Source: an uncultured Acidobacteriaceae bacterium
GTDB taxonomy: Bacteria > Acidobacteriota > Terriglobia > Terriglobales > Acidobacteriaceae
Assembly: GCA_937879855.1 (NCBI GenBank)
Contig: CALFMO010000055.1
Location: forward strand, 1-64,000
Direction: 5' to 3'
Length of the DNA: 64,000 bases
This document shows positions 24,480 to 34,217 of this stretch, piece by piece. Below the pieces are notes generated by a model that was given only the letters and a program-made list of their open reading frames with translations, did no database searches and was not told the origin of the DNA. Position numbers and translations under genes: made by a program. Every line of letters starts with the position of its first letter. Within the stretch, counting starts at the first letter, position 1.

Positions 24480-27400
24480 ATGGCTCAGCCAGTCTTTTAT
24501 GATCCACGACGCGCCCGATGGAAACGCCTGCGGCGCCTGGTTGACGTTACGGCGGTCTTCGTTTCGGCGCTGATCATTTTTTTCGTCTACACGGCGCTGC
24601 GCGACGAGCCTTTGCCGGAGCTGCTTTTTTCGCCTCAGAAACGCGCCTTCAAAGCGCTGAAAGAGAGCGAAAAGGACAAAGCGCGCGATCGCCAGAAGAA
24701 GCTTCTTTCCCGCTCTCACCGCAAGACCAAAGTGGCTCCCTCTCTGGTCACCATGAATCAGGGCGAGGGAATTCGCGCCGCCTTCTATGTGCCTTGGGAC
24801 GCGGCCAGCTTCTCCTCTCTGCGCTCTTACGCGCGACAGATCGACATTCTTTACCCGGACTGGCTGCACGTGCTCACCAAGGACGGACGACTCCAGGGCA
24901 TCGACGACCAAACGAGCAAGTTCTTTGACGTGGTGCAGGGCAACACTGTACTGCCGGTCGACGACCGAGTGATGCCCTTATTAAGAACGGACGATCCGGC
25001 CATGGAAGTTTTCCCCATGGTGAACAATTTCGACGGCATCGATTGGGTGGGTGATGTTGTCGACTTCTTTAATAGTCCCGATGCTCGGGCAAACTTTCGC
25101 CGGCAAGCGGCACAGTTTCTTTCCTCTGGCCGCTACCGAGGACTGATGATTGACTTTGAAGCGTTTCCTGCTAAGGGTCAGCCCGGCTACGTCGCACTGT
25201 TGAACGAACTGTCCAGCGATTTGCACGCGCATGGGATGAAGCTTTATGTGGCGGTGCCGCCGCATAACGGCGAATACGATTATCCTGCGGTCGCAGCGGC
25301 AGCCGACGGGGTCGTAGTGATGAACTACGACGAGCACTTCCCCGGCGCCGCCTCCGGTCCAGTGGCCTCGCAGGATTGGTTCGTCCAGAATCTGACGTTT
25401 GCGAAGAGCGTTATTCCTCAGAACAAAATCATTTGCGCGATCGCCAACTATGGCTACGACTGGGTGCTGAAACCTAAAAAGGGCAATCTGCCTCCCGAAT
25501 TGCACGATACCTCGGTGAGCGTGCAAGAGGCATGGCTGGAGGCGCGGGATTCCGACGAAGACATCAACTTCGACGACGATGCGATGAATCCCCACTTCAG
25601 TTACCTCGACGAGAAAAGTTTCCGGCACGACGTCTGGTTCGTCGATGGGGTAACGGCGCTCAATCACATGCGAGCCGCGCAAACACTGGGGATTCAGACA
25701 TTCGCCCTGTGGCGCTTGGGGAGCGAAGACCGCTCGCTGTGGCGGGTATGGGACGCGCCCGGGGATGCGGGGGCGGCCGACAAGCTGAAAGATGTGCCGC
25801 CTGGAGCCGACGTGGACATGGAGGGCCAAGGCGAAATCCTGCGCATTGAAGACAAGCCAGCGCATGGAACCCGCGATCTGACCATCGACACCAACAGCCG
25901 CCTCATCACGGATGAAGTTTTCCAGAACCTGCCCGAGCCTTACCGGGTGGGGCGCTACGGTTATAGTCCGACGAAGATTGCGCTGACTTTTGACGACGGC
26001 CCCGACCCGGATTGGACTCCGAAGATTCTCGATGTACTCAAGCAGAAGCACGCGCCTGCGACTTTTTTCCTGATCGGCATTCAGACCGACAAGTTCTCAG
26101 GCATCGCGAAACGGATTGACCGCGAGGGTCACACTATTGGGAACCATACGTTCACGCATCCCGATGTCAGCAACATCTCCACCGCCTATATGAAGGTGGA
26201 GTTGAATCTGACCGAGCGCCTGTTCGCCAGCCTGATGGGAGTGCGGGCCACGCTGATGCGGCCGCCCTACGCAATTGATGAGGAGCCGGACACGGCCGAC
26301 CAGGTGCGGCCGCTCGAAATTCCGCAGGAAATGGGCTACATCACCGTTGGCAACCGGATCGATCCCGACGACTGGAGCGGACATCCGTCGGCGGAGAAGA
26401 TCGCGTCGTACGTGCTGTCGCATCTGCCGCCCTGCCGCCAGGAGAATCTGCGGTGCGGCAACATCGTGTTACTGCATGACGGCGGAGGAAACCGCAGCGA
26501 GACCGTTCGCGCTCTGCCGATGATCATCGACGGAGTGCGGGCGCGAGGCTATGAGATCGCCCCGGTCTACGAACTGCTGGGTAAAACCCGGGCGGACGTG
26601 ATGGCGCCCTTGCCTCGAGGCGAGCTCTGGGCGGCTCGCCTGGACCGGCTGGGCTTCTGGATGTTCGACGCAATGATCATCGGCATCACCTGGATTTTCC
26701 TGCTCGGCGACTTGCTGATGACGGGGCGCCTCATCTTCATCGGCACGGCGGCGGTGTATGACCGCGTGCGGGAAAAGATTTTTGGTAAGCCGGCGGAGGT
26801 CGCCTCCTATAAGCCGAAGGTCGCGGTGTTAATCCCAGCCTACAACGAGGAAAAAGTGATAGAGCGGACCGTGCGGTCCGCGCTGAATTCGAATTATCCG
26901 AACCTGCGCGTGATTGTGATTGATGATGGCTCCAAGGACCGGACGCTCGAAGTGGCGCGGCGGGCTTTCGCGGCCGAAGCAGCCGCCGGAAAAGTGCTGA
27001 TCCTCACCAAGCCGAACGCAGGCAAAGCTACGGCTCTCAATTACGGCATCGAGCATATTGGAGACGCCGAACTTTTCGTCGGCATCGACGCAGATACCAT
27101 CATCGCTCCGGATGCAATCGCGCGGCTGGTACCGCATTTCATCAATCCTAAAGTTGGGGCCATCGCGGGCAACGCTAAGGTGGGCAACCGCGTGAACCTG
27201 TGGACGCGCTGGCAGGCGTTGGAATATATCACCAGCCAGAACTTCGAGCGCCGCGCACTCGACGTGCTTGGCGCTGTGAGCGTTGTGCCAGGCGCGATTG
27301 GGGCATGGCGCGTTTCCGCGGTGCGCGAGGCCGGAGGGTATCACGTCGACACAGTCGCCGAAGATGCCGACCTCACCATGGCGTTACTCCGCCGCGGGTA

Positions 27401-27980
27401 TCGCGTCGAGTATGAGGATTTGGCCCTCGCTTACACCGAGGCTCCAACCAACGCAAACGGGCTGATGCGCCAGCGCTTCCGGTGGTCCTTCGGCATCCTG
27501 CAGGCGGTTTACAAACACCGCGGAGTTTTCGCTCGCAAAGGCGCGCTGGGATGGGTGGCGCTTCCCAACATCGTGATTTTTCAGATCCTGCTGCCGCTGG
27601 TTTCGCCGCTCATCGACATCATGTTCGCCGTGGGTACGCTGTGGTATTTCATCCAGAAACATTTCCATCCCGACTCGACGAATCCCGCCAGCTTCCACAA
27701 GTTAGTCTTGTTTTTCTTTGCGTTCCTGGTAATTGACTTCATCGCCTCGGCGATTGCCTTTGCGCTAGAGCGCCGCAGCCCGGATGACAAAGAAGACGCG
27801 TGGCTGCTGAGCCAGGTCTGGCTGCAGCGCTTCGCCTATCGACAACTGTTTTCCGTCGTGCTCTTCAAAACCCTGAAGCGCGCGCTGGAAGGCCGCAGAT
27901 TCGCCTGGGACAAACTGGAGCGCACGGCCGCCGTGAACTACGTGCCGGCGGAGACTCGAGACCACGTGAACGTGCCATAG
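24480..27980 (+). CDS. Three-domain GH18-like / polysaccharide deacetylase / family 2 glycosyltransferase fusion
   Basis: 1166 residues. A membrane anchor (22-40) is followed by a GH18-like barrel (about 95-415) with GLMIDFEAF (Asp225, Glu227) and MNYDEH. A NodB deacetylase domain (about 495-700) shows TFDDGP (505-506), HTFTHP (His556, His560), RPPYAID and LLHDGGG. Two membrane segments (728-757) lead to a GT2 domain with IPAYNEEKVIE, DDGS (815-816), DADT (870-872), AEDADL (960-965) and QRFRW (998-1002), then C-terminal membrane segments. The set equals PgaB plus PgaC in one chain: synthesis of a beta-linked GlcNAc-type polymer, partial deacetylation and cleavage outside. The polymer identity is inferred. 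Related fusions exist in other phyla. Confidence 0.9.
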   Translation: MAQPVFYDPRRARWKRLRRLVDVTAVFVSALIIFFVYTALRDEPLPELLFSPQKRAFKALKESEKDKARDRQKKLLSRSHRKTKVAPSLVTMNQGEGIRAAFYVPWDAASFSSLRSYARQIDILYPDWLHVLTKDGRLQGIDDQTSKFFDVVQGNTVLPVDDRVMPLLRTDDPAMEVFPMVNNFDGIDWVGDVVDFFNSPDARANFRRQAAQFLSSGRYRGLMIDFEAFPAKGQPGYVALLNELSSDLHAHGMKLYVAVPPHNGEYDYPAVAAAADGVVVMNYDEHFPGAASGPVASQDWFVQNLTFAKSVIPQNKIICAIANYGYDWVLKPKKGNLPPELHDTSVSVQEAWLEARDSDEDINFDDDAMNPHFSYLDEKSFRHDVWFVDGVTALNHMRAAQTLGIQTFALWRLGSEDRSLWRVWDAPGDAGAADKLKDVPPGADVDMEGQGEILRIEDKPAHGTRDLTIDTNSRLITDEVFQNLPEPYRVGRYGYSPTKIALTFDDGPDPDWTPKILDVLKQKHAPATFFLIGIQTDKFSGIAKRIDREGHTIGNHTFTHPDVSNISTAYMKVELNLTERLFASLMGVRATLMRPPYAIDEEPDTADQVRPLEIPQEMGYITVGNRIDPDDWSGHPSAEKIASYVLSHLPPCRQENLRCGNIVLLHDGGGNRSETVRALPMIIDGVRARGYEIAPVYELLGKTRADVMAPLPRGELWAARLDRLGFWMFDAMIIGITWIFLLGDLLMTGRLIFIGTAAVYDRVREKIFGKPAEVASYKPKVAVLIPAYNEEKVIERTVRSALNSNYPNLRVIVIDDGSKDRTLEVARRAFAAEAAAGKVLILTKPNAGKATALNYGIEHIGDAELFVGIDADTIIAPDAIARLVPHFINPKVGAIAGNAKVGNRVNLWTRWQALEYITSQNFERRALDVLGAVSVVPGAIGAWRVSAVREAGGYHVDTVAEDADLTMALLRRGYRVEYEDLALAYTEAPTNANGLMRQRFRWSFGILQAVYKHRGVFARKGALGWVALPNIVIFQILLPLVSPLIDIMFAVGTLWYFIQKHFHPDSTNPASFHKLVLFFFAFLVIDFIASAIAFALERRSPDDKEDAWLLSQVWLQRFAYRQLFSVVLFKTLKRALEGRRFAWDKLERTAAVNYVPAETRDHVNVP

Positions 27981-27998
27981 TGAACCGAAGCTGAAGCG

Positions 27999-28136
27999 TA
28001 GCGCCGGCGTCTCGCCGGCTGTCGCGGGGGCGTCTCGTCCCCGCACTCGCGCCTATGGAAATGCGGATAGTTATTGAGATGCTCCAGGCTGTGGCGCAAG
28101 GATGCTGCCACGACAGCCGCCGGGACGGCGGCGCTA
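27999..28136. repeat. MITE-like composite palindromic element, copy 2
   Basis: Same terminal inverted repeats as 17075-17169 (TAGCGCCGGCGTCTCGCCGG... and ...CCGGGACGGCGGCGCTA) around a different centre containing GCGGGGGCGTCTCGTCCCCGC. It lies between convergent genes. No direct target duplication could be confirmed. Confidence 0.75.
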
Positions 28137-28137
28137 C

Positions 28138-29283
28138 TCACCGGAACAGCAATGGCGCGAACTCCGCCAGATTCCTGCGCCAGACCATCCACGTATGCAT
28201 GCCGGGCGTCTCGATATCGGTGTGCTGAATGCCTTTCGATTTCAGCCATTCGCGCAGGTTTCGGTTCACCGTGATCAGACGATCCTCGGTGCCGCAGGCA
28301 ATCCACAGCAGGTGGATTTGCTGGCTCGCTTTTGCATCGAGGCCCGGGAAATCTTTTTCGAAGTCATCGGGGATTCCACCCGAGCTGAACGCTCCGATCC
28401 AGGCAAACTTGTCGAGACTGTTCAGCCCGGTCAGCAGTGATTCTGAGCCGCCCATGGAAAGCCCGGCGATCGCGCGTGAATCGCGGTCGACGGCTACGCG
28501 ATATTCGCTCTCAACTTTGGGCATGACCTCGGTAAGCAGTGCCTCGCGGAACCGCGAGAAATTCTTGTCACGGATGTCGTTACGATTCCAAACTCCCCAT
28601 CCCACGGTGATCATCTCCATGGTGCCGTATCCGAGCGGCATCACAACGATCATTGGTTTTGCTTTTCCCTGCGCGATCAGGTTGTCGAGGATCACGTTGG
28701 CGCGCCCCACCGCAGTCCAGCCGCTGGCATCGTCGCTGTAGCCATGCAGCAGGAACAACACGGGGTAGGTCGTTTTCGCCGCGGGATCGTAGCCTGGCGG
28801 AGTGTAGACGTAATAGTCGCGCTCGTCGTTTGCCACGGCCGAGCGGTAAAAGTGGTGATGAATCTCGCCGTGCGGTACGTCATTCAATTCCCAAGGCAGC
28901 GACGGCGGTCCCTGCACATGCACCATGTTCTCGGTGTTGAGCAGGTTCGGTTTCAGCAGGTGGTTAAAAGGATCGATCGCGCGCTCGTTATCGACGATGA
29001 TGGAATAGCCGTAATAGTCCGGAGAAAGCGGCGCCGTATTCACTGTCCAGACGCCCTTCTCGTCCTTCTGCATGGCCACCTCTTCGGTGCCTTCGCGTGC
29101 AAGCTTCACTTCCTTCGCGTTGGGAGCCATGAAGCGGAAGGTCACGCTGTTGTCCGAGTGCACTTCAGGGGTGTCCAGCCGTGGCCGCTGCGGAGGCGGA
29201 GCCTGCGCGGGTTTGGCTTGCTGAGCAGTCGAAAAAGCGCAAAGCATGCAAAATGAAACCAAAAGAAAGACGCAAACTTTCAT
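28138..29283 (-). CDS. Exported esterase (Esterase D/XynZ-like) with N-terminal CBM48/E-set domain
   Basis: 381 residues from ATG 29283, where a signal peptide begins (MKVCVFLLVSFCMLCAFSTA); 11 extra upstream codons are excluded. Residues about 35-120 resemble an E-set/CBM48 module (FRFMAPNAKEVKLAREG, YSIIVDNERAIDPFN). The alpha/beta hydrolase domain has YPVLFLLHGYSDDASGW and the nucleophile elbow AGLSMGGSES, with later Asp and His in TEDRL and GMHTWMVWRRNL. Similar proteins are acetylxylan or feruloyl esterases or enterochelin-esterase-like; the natural substrate here is unknown. Confidence 0.85.
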   Translation of the reverse strand: MKVCVFLLVSFCMLCAFSTAQQAKPAQAPPPQRPRLDTPEVHSDNSVTFRFMAPNAKEVKLAREGTEEVAMQKDEKGVWTVNTAPLSPDYYGYSIIVDNERAIDPFNHLLKPNLLNTENMVHVQGPPSLPWELNDVPHGEIHHHFYRSAVANDERDYYVYTPPGYDPAAKTTYPVLFLLHGYSDDASGWTAVGRANVILDNLIAQGKAKPMIVVMPLGYGTMEMITVGWGVWNRNDIRDKNFSRFREALLTEVMPKVESEYRVAVDRDSRAIAGLSMGGSESLLTGLNSLDKFAWIGAFSSGGIPDDFEKDFPGLDAKASQQIHLLWIACGTEDRLITVNRNLREWLKSKGIQHTDIETPGMHTWMVWRRNLAEFAPLLFR

Positions 29284-29428
29284 GAGCCCGAGTCCTCCGA
29301 GGAACAAACGGCACAATTGTATAAGGAGGCCGGCGGCCTCAACAACGCAGGATTAAATCTGAGGTCTGGGGTCTGAGGTTTGAATTTCGATTTAGCCAAC
29401 GGCTAAGAGCTAAGGGCCAATAGCCGCT

Positions 29429-29836
29429 TTACTTCCCCTTTGCGGCGACGTCGAGCCGAGACTCGGCACGATGCAAAGCGTCCAGGGCGCGGTCCACGTC
29501 GACGCTCGTATCCCCGCTGGTGAGTCGCTGCTCGGCGCGCTCTTTGGATTTGCGTGCACGCTCCACGTCAATCTCCGACGGACGCTCGGCGGTCTCCGCC
29601 AGAATCGTTACTTTGTCGGGCAATACTTCGGCGAATCCCCAAGCCACCGCCAAGCGCGACTCTTGAGAATGTTCGCGGTAACTAATCTCGCCTACCGCTA
29701 ATTCGGTGATCAGTGGCGCGTGACCCGGCAGCACGCCCAGATACCCGTTCTTGCCGGGAATCTGGACTTCCTCGGCCGCCGTGTCTACGACTTTCTTTTC
29801 CGGCGTGACGATCTCGAGTTTGAAAGTATCGGCCAT
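29429..29836 (-). CDS. atpC: ATP synthase F1 epsilon subunit
   Basis: 135 residues: N-terminal beta-sandwich (FKLEIVTPEKKVVDTAAEEVQIPGK is split as TPEKKVVDT and VQIPGKNGYLGVLPGHAPLI) and a C-terminal two-helix region (DVERARKSKERAEQRL). It forms the central stalk with gamma and can inhibit rotation. Last gene of the minus-strand atp cluster; the 81-base gap from atpD holds an inverted repeat of CAGTGGTCAGTGGCC-type words. Confidence 0.95.
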   Translation of the reverse strand: MADTFKLEIVTPEKKVVDTAAEEVQIPGKNGYLGVLPGHAPLITELAVGEISYREHSQESRLAVAWGFAEVLPDKVTILAETAERPSEIDVERARKSKERAEQRLTSGDTSVDVDRALDALHRAESRLDVAAKGK

Positions 29837-29837
29837 C

Positions 29838-29914
29838 AGTGTCCAGTGGTCAGTGGCCGGTTTTCGGAATCAGGTGGTTTAACTGACCACCGATCACTGG
29901 CAACTGGCCACTGT
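29838..29914. repeat. Inverted word repeat between atpD and atpC
   Basis: CCAGTGGTCAGTGGCC near the left and CACTGGCAACTGGCCACTG near the right can pair to a stem covering almost the whole intergenic gap. Confidence 0.75.
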
Positions 29915-29917
29915 CGT

Positions 29918-31360
29918 TTACGCTGCTGCCTTCATCTTCTCTGCCGCTTCGAGCACTTCCTCAATCGGGCCCTTCATGTAAAAAGCCTGCTCGGGGATGT
30001 CGTCGTACTTGCCTTCCACGATCGCCTTGAAGCCCTTCACCGTGTCCGCAATCTTGACGTACCGTCCTGCCGCGCCAGTAAATTGCTCGGCCACATGGAA
30101 TGGCTGCGAGAGGAAGCGCTGAATCTTGCGGGCGCGGGCGACGGTCAGCTTCTGATCCTCGGTTAATTCGTCGATGCCGAGAATGGCGATGATGTCCTGC
30201 AGATCTTTGTAGGTCTGCAACGTCTTCTTCACCGTCTGGGCTACGTCGTAGTGCTCCTGACCCACGATGCGCGGATCGAGAATACGCGACGTTGAAGCCA
30301 AGGGATCGACCGCAGGATAAATTCCGATTTCCGTCAAGGCGCGCGAAAGCACGGTCGTCGCGTCGAGGTGAGCGAACGTAGTGGCCGGAGCGGGATCGGT
30401 CAAGTCGTCGGCGGGAACATAAATCGCCTGCACCGAGGTGACCGAACCTTTCTTGGTCGACGTAATGCGCTCCTGCAGTTCGCCCATTTCGGTGGCCAGG
30501 TTCGGCTGGTAGCCTACGGCGCTGGGCATGCGGCCGAGCAGCGCGGAAACTTCCGAGCCGGCCTGCGTGAACCGGAAAATGTTATCGATGAACAGCAGCG
30601 TGTCCGCGCCCTCGGCGTCGCGGAAATATTCCGCCACCGTTAGTCCTGTCAGTGCTACGCGCAGGCGAGCCCCTGGAGGCTCCGTCATCTGTCCATAGAT
30701 CAGCGCGGCCTTCGAGTGCGCCGGATCGCCCGGCTTGATCACGCCCGACTCCGTCATTTCCAGCCACAGGTCGTTGCCTTCGCGGGTGCGCTCTCCGACG
30801 CCGGCAAACACGGAATAGCCGCCATGCTGTTTGGCGACGTTGTTGATCAATTCCATGATGACGACGGTTTTGCCCACGCCCGCACCGCCGAACAAGCCGA
30901 TCTTGCCGCCCTTCAAAAACGGCTGAATGAGATCGATGACCTTCACTCCGGTCTCGAACATTTCCGCCGTGGTCGCCTGCTCGTCGAAGGCCGGCGCCAG
31001 CCGATGAATGGGAAGCTTTTCCTTGTATTCAATTGGGCCCAACTGATCGACGGGCTCGCCGATCACATTCATCACGCGGCCCAGAGTTCCGCGCCCGACG
31101 GGCACAGAGATCGGTCCGCCCTGGTCAATGGCCTTCATCCCGCGCACCATGCCGTCGGTGGGCTCCATAGCAATGCAGCGTACACGGCCCTCGCCCAAGT
31201 GCTGCTGCACCTCGAGAATCACCTTGATAGGATTGGGCACGGTGAAACCATCGCTCACGACTTGCAGCGCCTCATAGATTGGTGGCAACTTCCCCTCGGC
31301 AAACTGCACGTCGACCGCGGGACCCGTAATTTGAATGACATGTCCTACGTTTTCAGGCAT
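29918..31360 (-). CDS. atpD: ATP synthase F1 beta subunit
   Basis: 480 residues, full length. Catalytic P-loop GGAGVGKT, Walker B LLFIDNIFRF, the catalytic Glu in GERTREGND and the DELSEED-like DELTEDQ segment are all present. It binds and hydrolyses or makes ATP at the alpha/beta interfaces. The start codon follows a 157-base gap from atpG filled with word repeats. Confidence 0.98.
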   Translation of the reverse strand: MPENVGHVIQITGPAVDVQFAEGKLPPIYEALQVVSDGFTVPNPIKVILEVQQHLGEGRVRCIAMEPTDGMVRGMKAIDQGGPISVPVGRGTLGRVMNVIGEPVDQLGPIEYKEKLPIHRLAPAFDEQATTAEMFETGVKVIDLIQPFLKGGKIGLFGGAGVGKTVVIMELINNVAKQHGGYSVFAGVGERTREGNDLWLEMTESGVIKPGDPAHSKAALIYGQMTEPPGARLRVALTGLTVAEYFRDAEGADTLLFIDNIFRFTQAGSEVSALLGRMPSAVGYQPNLATEMGELQERITSTKKGSVTSVQAIYVPADDLTDPAPATTFAHLDATTVLSRALTEIGIYPAVDPLASTSRILDPRIVGQEHYDVAQTVKKTLQTYKDLQDIIAILGIDELTEDQKLTVARARKIQRFLSQPFHVAEQFTGAAGRYVKIADTVKGFKAIVEGKYDDIPEQAFYMKGPIEEVLEAAEKMKAAA

Positions 31361-31368
31361 AAAACCTC

Positions 31369-31515
31369 AGCTGTTAGCTTTTAGCTCTTAGCTTTTAGCT
31401 CAATCTCGCGCCTAGTGAACGATTGCTCCGCCTTTCCGCAAAGACGTTTCCGAGCAATCTCGCACTAGTCTTTCCCGGGAAGCTAAGAGCTAAAGGCTAA
31501 TAGCTAATAGCTTCT
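31369..31515. repeat. Inverted TTAGCTC word repeat between atpG and atpD
   Basis: Left words CAGCTGTTAGCTTTTAGCTC and right words AAGCTAAGAGCTAAAGGC pair over about 80 central bases. Inside is a second inversion around GATTGCTCCG/CGAGCAATC. The element fills the gap. Confidence 0.85.
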
Positions 31516-31517
31516 TC

Positions 31518-32600
31518 TCACATTGCCGCTGCGCCGCTGACAATCTCGATGATCTCTTTCGTGATCTTCGCCTGGCGCGCCCGGTTCATGGCCAGGGTCA
31601 GCGAATCGATCATGTCGGTCGCATTATTAGTGGCGGAGTCCATTGCCGTCATGCGGGCGGCGTGCTCCGCGGCCACCGACTCCATCAGCGCGCGGAAAAT
31701 CTGGATGCTGATATATTTCGGCAACAGGTCGCGGAACAATTCTTCCGGCGGCTGCTCATAAATGTAATCAACTTGCGCTGCGCCAAATTCCGCGGCCGCT
31801 TCGTCCGCGGGACGTTCCGTACCGCGCAAGCCTACGCCCGCGCTCACCGCAGCTTCTTTGGCTCGTTTCTTTTCCTCTTCGGTCATCTCCTCGGCCAGCC
31901 GCACGGTTTGCTCGCCGATCTGTTCGATGGGAAGAATCTGCTCCACAACGAGCCTCTGCGCGATGACCGACTTGAATTCGTTGAACACGATATAAACGGC
32001 GTCGATCTCTTCGCGTTTGTAGCGGGCAATCACATTCTCGGATAGCGTTCGCGCCTGCGCGAACTCGACCTTGCCGAGAACGCCCACGTGCTCGCCGGTG
32101 ATCTGGACGGTCCCAGCGCGCTCGGCGGCCTCCGGCTCAGCTTCCATCTCTTCGGAAAGATCCGCCAGACTTCGAGTCTGCACCTTCGCTGCGGGATAGC
32201 GCCGCCGCAGGAAATCCCGTCCCTTGCGGCCAATGGCCTCGATGTCCACATTCTTCCCACCCTTGGATTCGAGGAAGCGTGTGGCGGCTTTCGTGATGTT
32301 GGCGTTGAACGCGCCGGCCAACCCTTTGTCGCCAGTGACCACGATCAGCAAAATATTTTTCTCTTCGCGCTGCGCCAGCAGAGGATGCTTCGGCTCGCCC
32401 GTCTCCGGATCGTAAATCTCGGCGCGCGCCACCAGCGACTTCAGAACGTTGGTCAACATCTGCGCATAAGGACGCGCCGCCAGGGCTCGTTCCTGCGCCC
32501 GGCGCAGCTTCGCCGCCGAGACCACCTTCATGGCCTTGGTAATCTGCCGCGTGTTGATCACGCTGCGAATGCGGCGCCGGATGTCGAGAATGTTTGCCAT
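31518..32600 (-). CDS. atpG: ATP synthase F1 gamma subunit, enlarged
   Basis: 360 residues, whereas the usual bacterial gamma is about 285-300. The termini are canonical (DIRRRIRSVINTRQITKAMKVV and the C-terminal SATNNATDMIDSLTLAMNRARQAKITKEI in two parts). Extra sequence lies at about 150-175 (EEMEAEPEAAERAG) and about 228-275 (EEMTEEEKKRAKEAAVSAG then GTERPADEAAAE), both highly charged. These map to the globular part that faces epsilon and the c ring rather than to the rotor coiled coil. The function is rotation inside alpha3beta3; the insert role is unknown. Confidence 0.96.
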   Translation of the reverse strand: MANILDIRRRIRSVINTRQITKAMKVVSAAKLRRAQERALAARPYAQMLTNVLKSLVARAEIYDPETGEPKHPLLAQREEKNILLIVVTGDKGLAGAFNANITKAATRFLESKGGKNVDIEAIGRKGRDFLRRRYPAAKVQTRSLADLSEEMEAEPEAAERAGTVQITGEHVGVLGKVEFAQARTLSENVIARYKREEIDAVYIVFNEFKSVIAQRLVVEQILPIEQIGEQTVRLAEEMTEEEKKRAKEAAVSAGVGLRGTERPADEAAAEFGAAQVDYIYEQPPEELFRDLLPKYISIQIFRALMESVAAEHAARMTAMDSATNNATDMIDSLTLAMNRARQAKITKEIIEIVSGAAAM

Positions 32601-32606
32601 GGAAAA

Positions 32607-32682
32607 TCAGCTTTTAGCTCTTAGCCGTTAGCTCAAACCTACGTCGCTCCGCCTCAAGCTAAGAGCTAAAGGCTAAAAGCTT
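32607..32682. repeat. Inverted TTAGCTC word repeat between atpA and atpG
   Basis: AGCTTTTAGCTCTTAGCC at the left pairs with AAGCTAAGAGCTAAAGGC and AAAAGCT at the right, making a strong hairpin that occupies nearly the full 84-base gap. Confidence 0.88.
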
Positions 32683-32684
32683 AC

Positions 32685-34217
32685 TTACTTCGCCACTGCT
32701 TCCCTCTCCGATACAAACTGCTCCTTGGCTTCTTTGATCACGCTCTGCAACTGGCTCTTCAACGCGTCATCGAGAATCTTTTTCTCCATGATCGCGCGTA
32801 GCAGGCCGGGATTGGTCGATTCCACATATTTGTAGAGCTCGGCCTCGAACTCGCGTACTTGAGGTACCGGCATGTCGTCGAGGAATCCGTTGGTGCCAGC
32901 CATGATGATTAGAATCTGCTTGGAGAACGGCAGCGGTGAGAATTGATTCTGCTTCAGCAACTCGACCAGCCGTTGTCCGCGATTCAGCTGGGCTTGCGTA
33001 GCCTTATCGAGATCGCTGCCGAAGGCGGCAAACGCCGCCAGTTCACGGTACTGCGCCAGTTCGAGCTTCAACGTTCCCGCTACCTGTCGCATAGCTTTGA
33101 TCTGCGCGCTGCCGCCCACGCGACTCACCGACAGGCCGACGTTCACCGCTGGGCGCACGCCCTGGTTGAATAAGTCCGTTTCCAGATAGATCTGGCCATC
33201 GGTAATCGAAATGACGTTCGTGGGAATGTAGGCTGAGACGTCGCCTGCCTGCGTCTCAATGATGGGCAGCGCGGTCAGCGACCCGCCACCCATCTTGTTG
33301 CTCAACTTCGCCGCACGCTCCAGCAGTCGCGAGTGGAGATAGAAAACGTCTCCGGGATAAGCCTCGCGTCCCGGTGGACGCCGCAGCAGCAGCGAGATCT
33401 CACGATACGACGCCGCGTGCTTGGAGAGATCATCGTAGATGAGCAGCGCATGCCGCTTGGTGTCGCGGAAGTATTCGCCCATGGCGCACGCCGCATAAGG
33501 CGAAATGTATTGCATGGGAGCCGGCTCTGATGCGGATGCCGCCACGACGATGGTGTACTCCATCGCCCCGTAATCTTCCAGAATCTTTACCACCTGCGCG
33601 ATCGACGAACGCTTCTGCCCGATCGCGTTGTAGATGCAGATCAGATCGTTGCCTTTGCTGTTAATGATGGTGTCGAGCGCGACCGCAGTCTTGCCGGTCT
33701 GGCGGTCGCCGATGATGAGTTCGCGCTGGCCACGGCCGATCGGAATCATGCTGTCGATGGCCTTGAGCCCGGTGGCCATCGGCTCGCGCACCGGCTGGCG
33801 GTCAATCACGCCCGGCGCGATGCGTTCCAACGCAATGAACTTATCGGTGGCGATAGGTCCTTTATCGTCGATTGGCTCGCCTAGCGAGTTCACCACACGC
33901 CCGATCATGGCGTCGCCCACGGGCACGCTCATGATGCGCCCGGTGCGCTTCACCTCATCGCCTTCCTTGATTTCGGTATATTCGCCGAGCAGCACCACGC
34001 CCACCTGGTCTTCTTCCAGGTTCATGGCGATGCCCGCAACTCCGTGCGGAAAAGAAAGCAGCTCGCCGGCCATGACCTTATCGAGTCCATAAACGCGTGC
34101 GATGCCGTCGCCGAGCGTGATGACGGTGCCAGTCTCATCCACGGAGATCTGGGTTTCGTAGTTCTCGATCTGCTCGCGGATCAGTTTAGTAATTTCGTCT
34201 GCTTTGATTTGTGCCAT
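32685..34217 (-). CDS. atpA: ATP synthase F1 alpha subunit
   Basis: 510 residues, full length. Non-catalytic nucleotide site with GDRQTGKTAVALDTI, the alpha signature PAVNVGLSVSRVGG and the arginine-finger region are evident. ATG 34217. Upstream is a 182-base gap with word repeats separating it from atpH. Confidence 0.98.
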   Translation of the reverse strand: MAQIKADEITKLIREQIENYETQISVDETGTVITLGDGIARVYGLDKVMAGELLSFPHGVAGIAMNLEEDQVGVVLLGEYTEIKEGDEVKRTGRIMSVPVGDAMIGRVVNSLGEPIDDKGPIATDKFIALERIAPGVIDRQPVREPMATGLKAIDSMIPIGRGQRELIIGDRQTGKTAVALDTIINSKGNDLICIYNAIGQKRSSIAQVVKILEDYGAMEYTIVVAASASEPAPMQYISPYAACAMGEYFRDTKRHALLIYDDLSKHAASYREISLLLRRPPGREAYPGDVFYLHSRLLERAAKLSNKMGGGSLTALPIIETQAGDVSAYIPTNVISITDGQIYLETDLFNQGVRPAVNVGLSVSRVGGSAQIKAMRQVAGTLKLELAQYRELAAFAAFGSDLDKATQAQLNRGQRLVELLKQNQFSPLPFSKQILIIMAGTNGFLDDMPVPQVREFEAELYKYVESTNPGLLRAIMEKKILDDALKSQLQSVIKEAKEQFVSEREAVAK

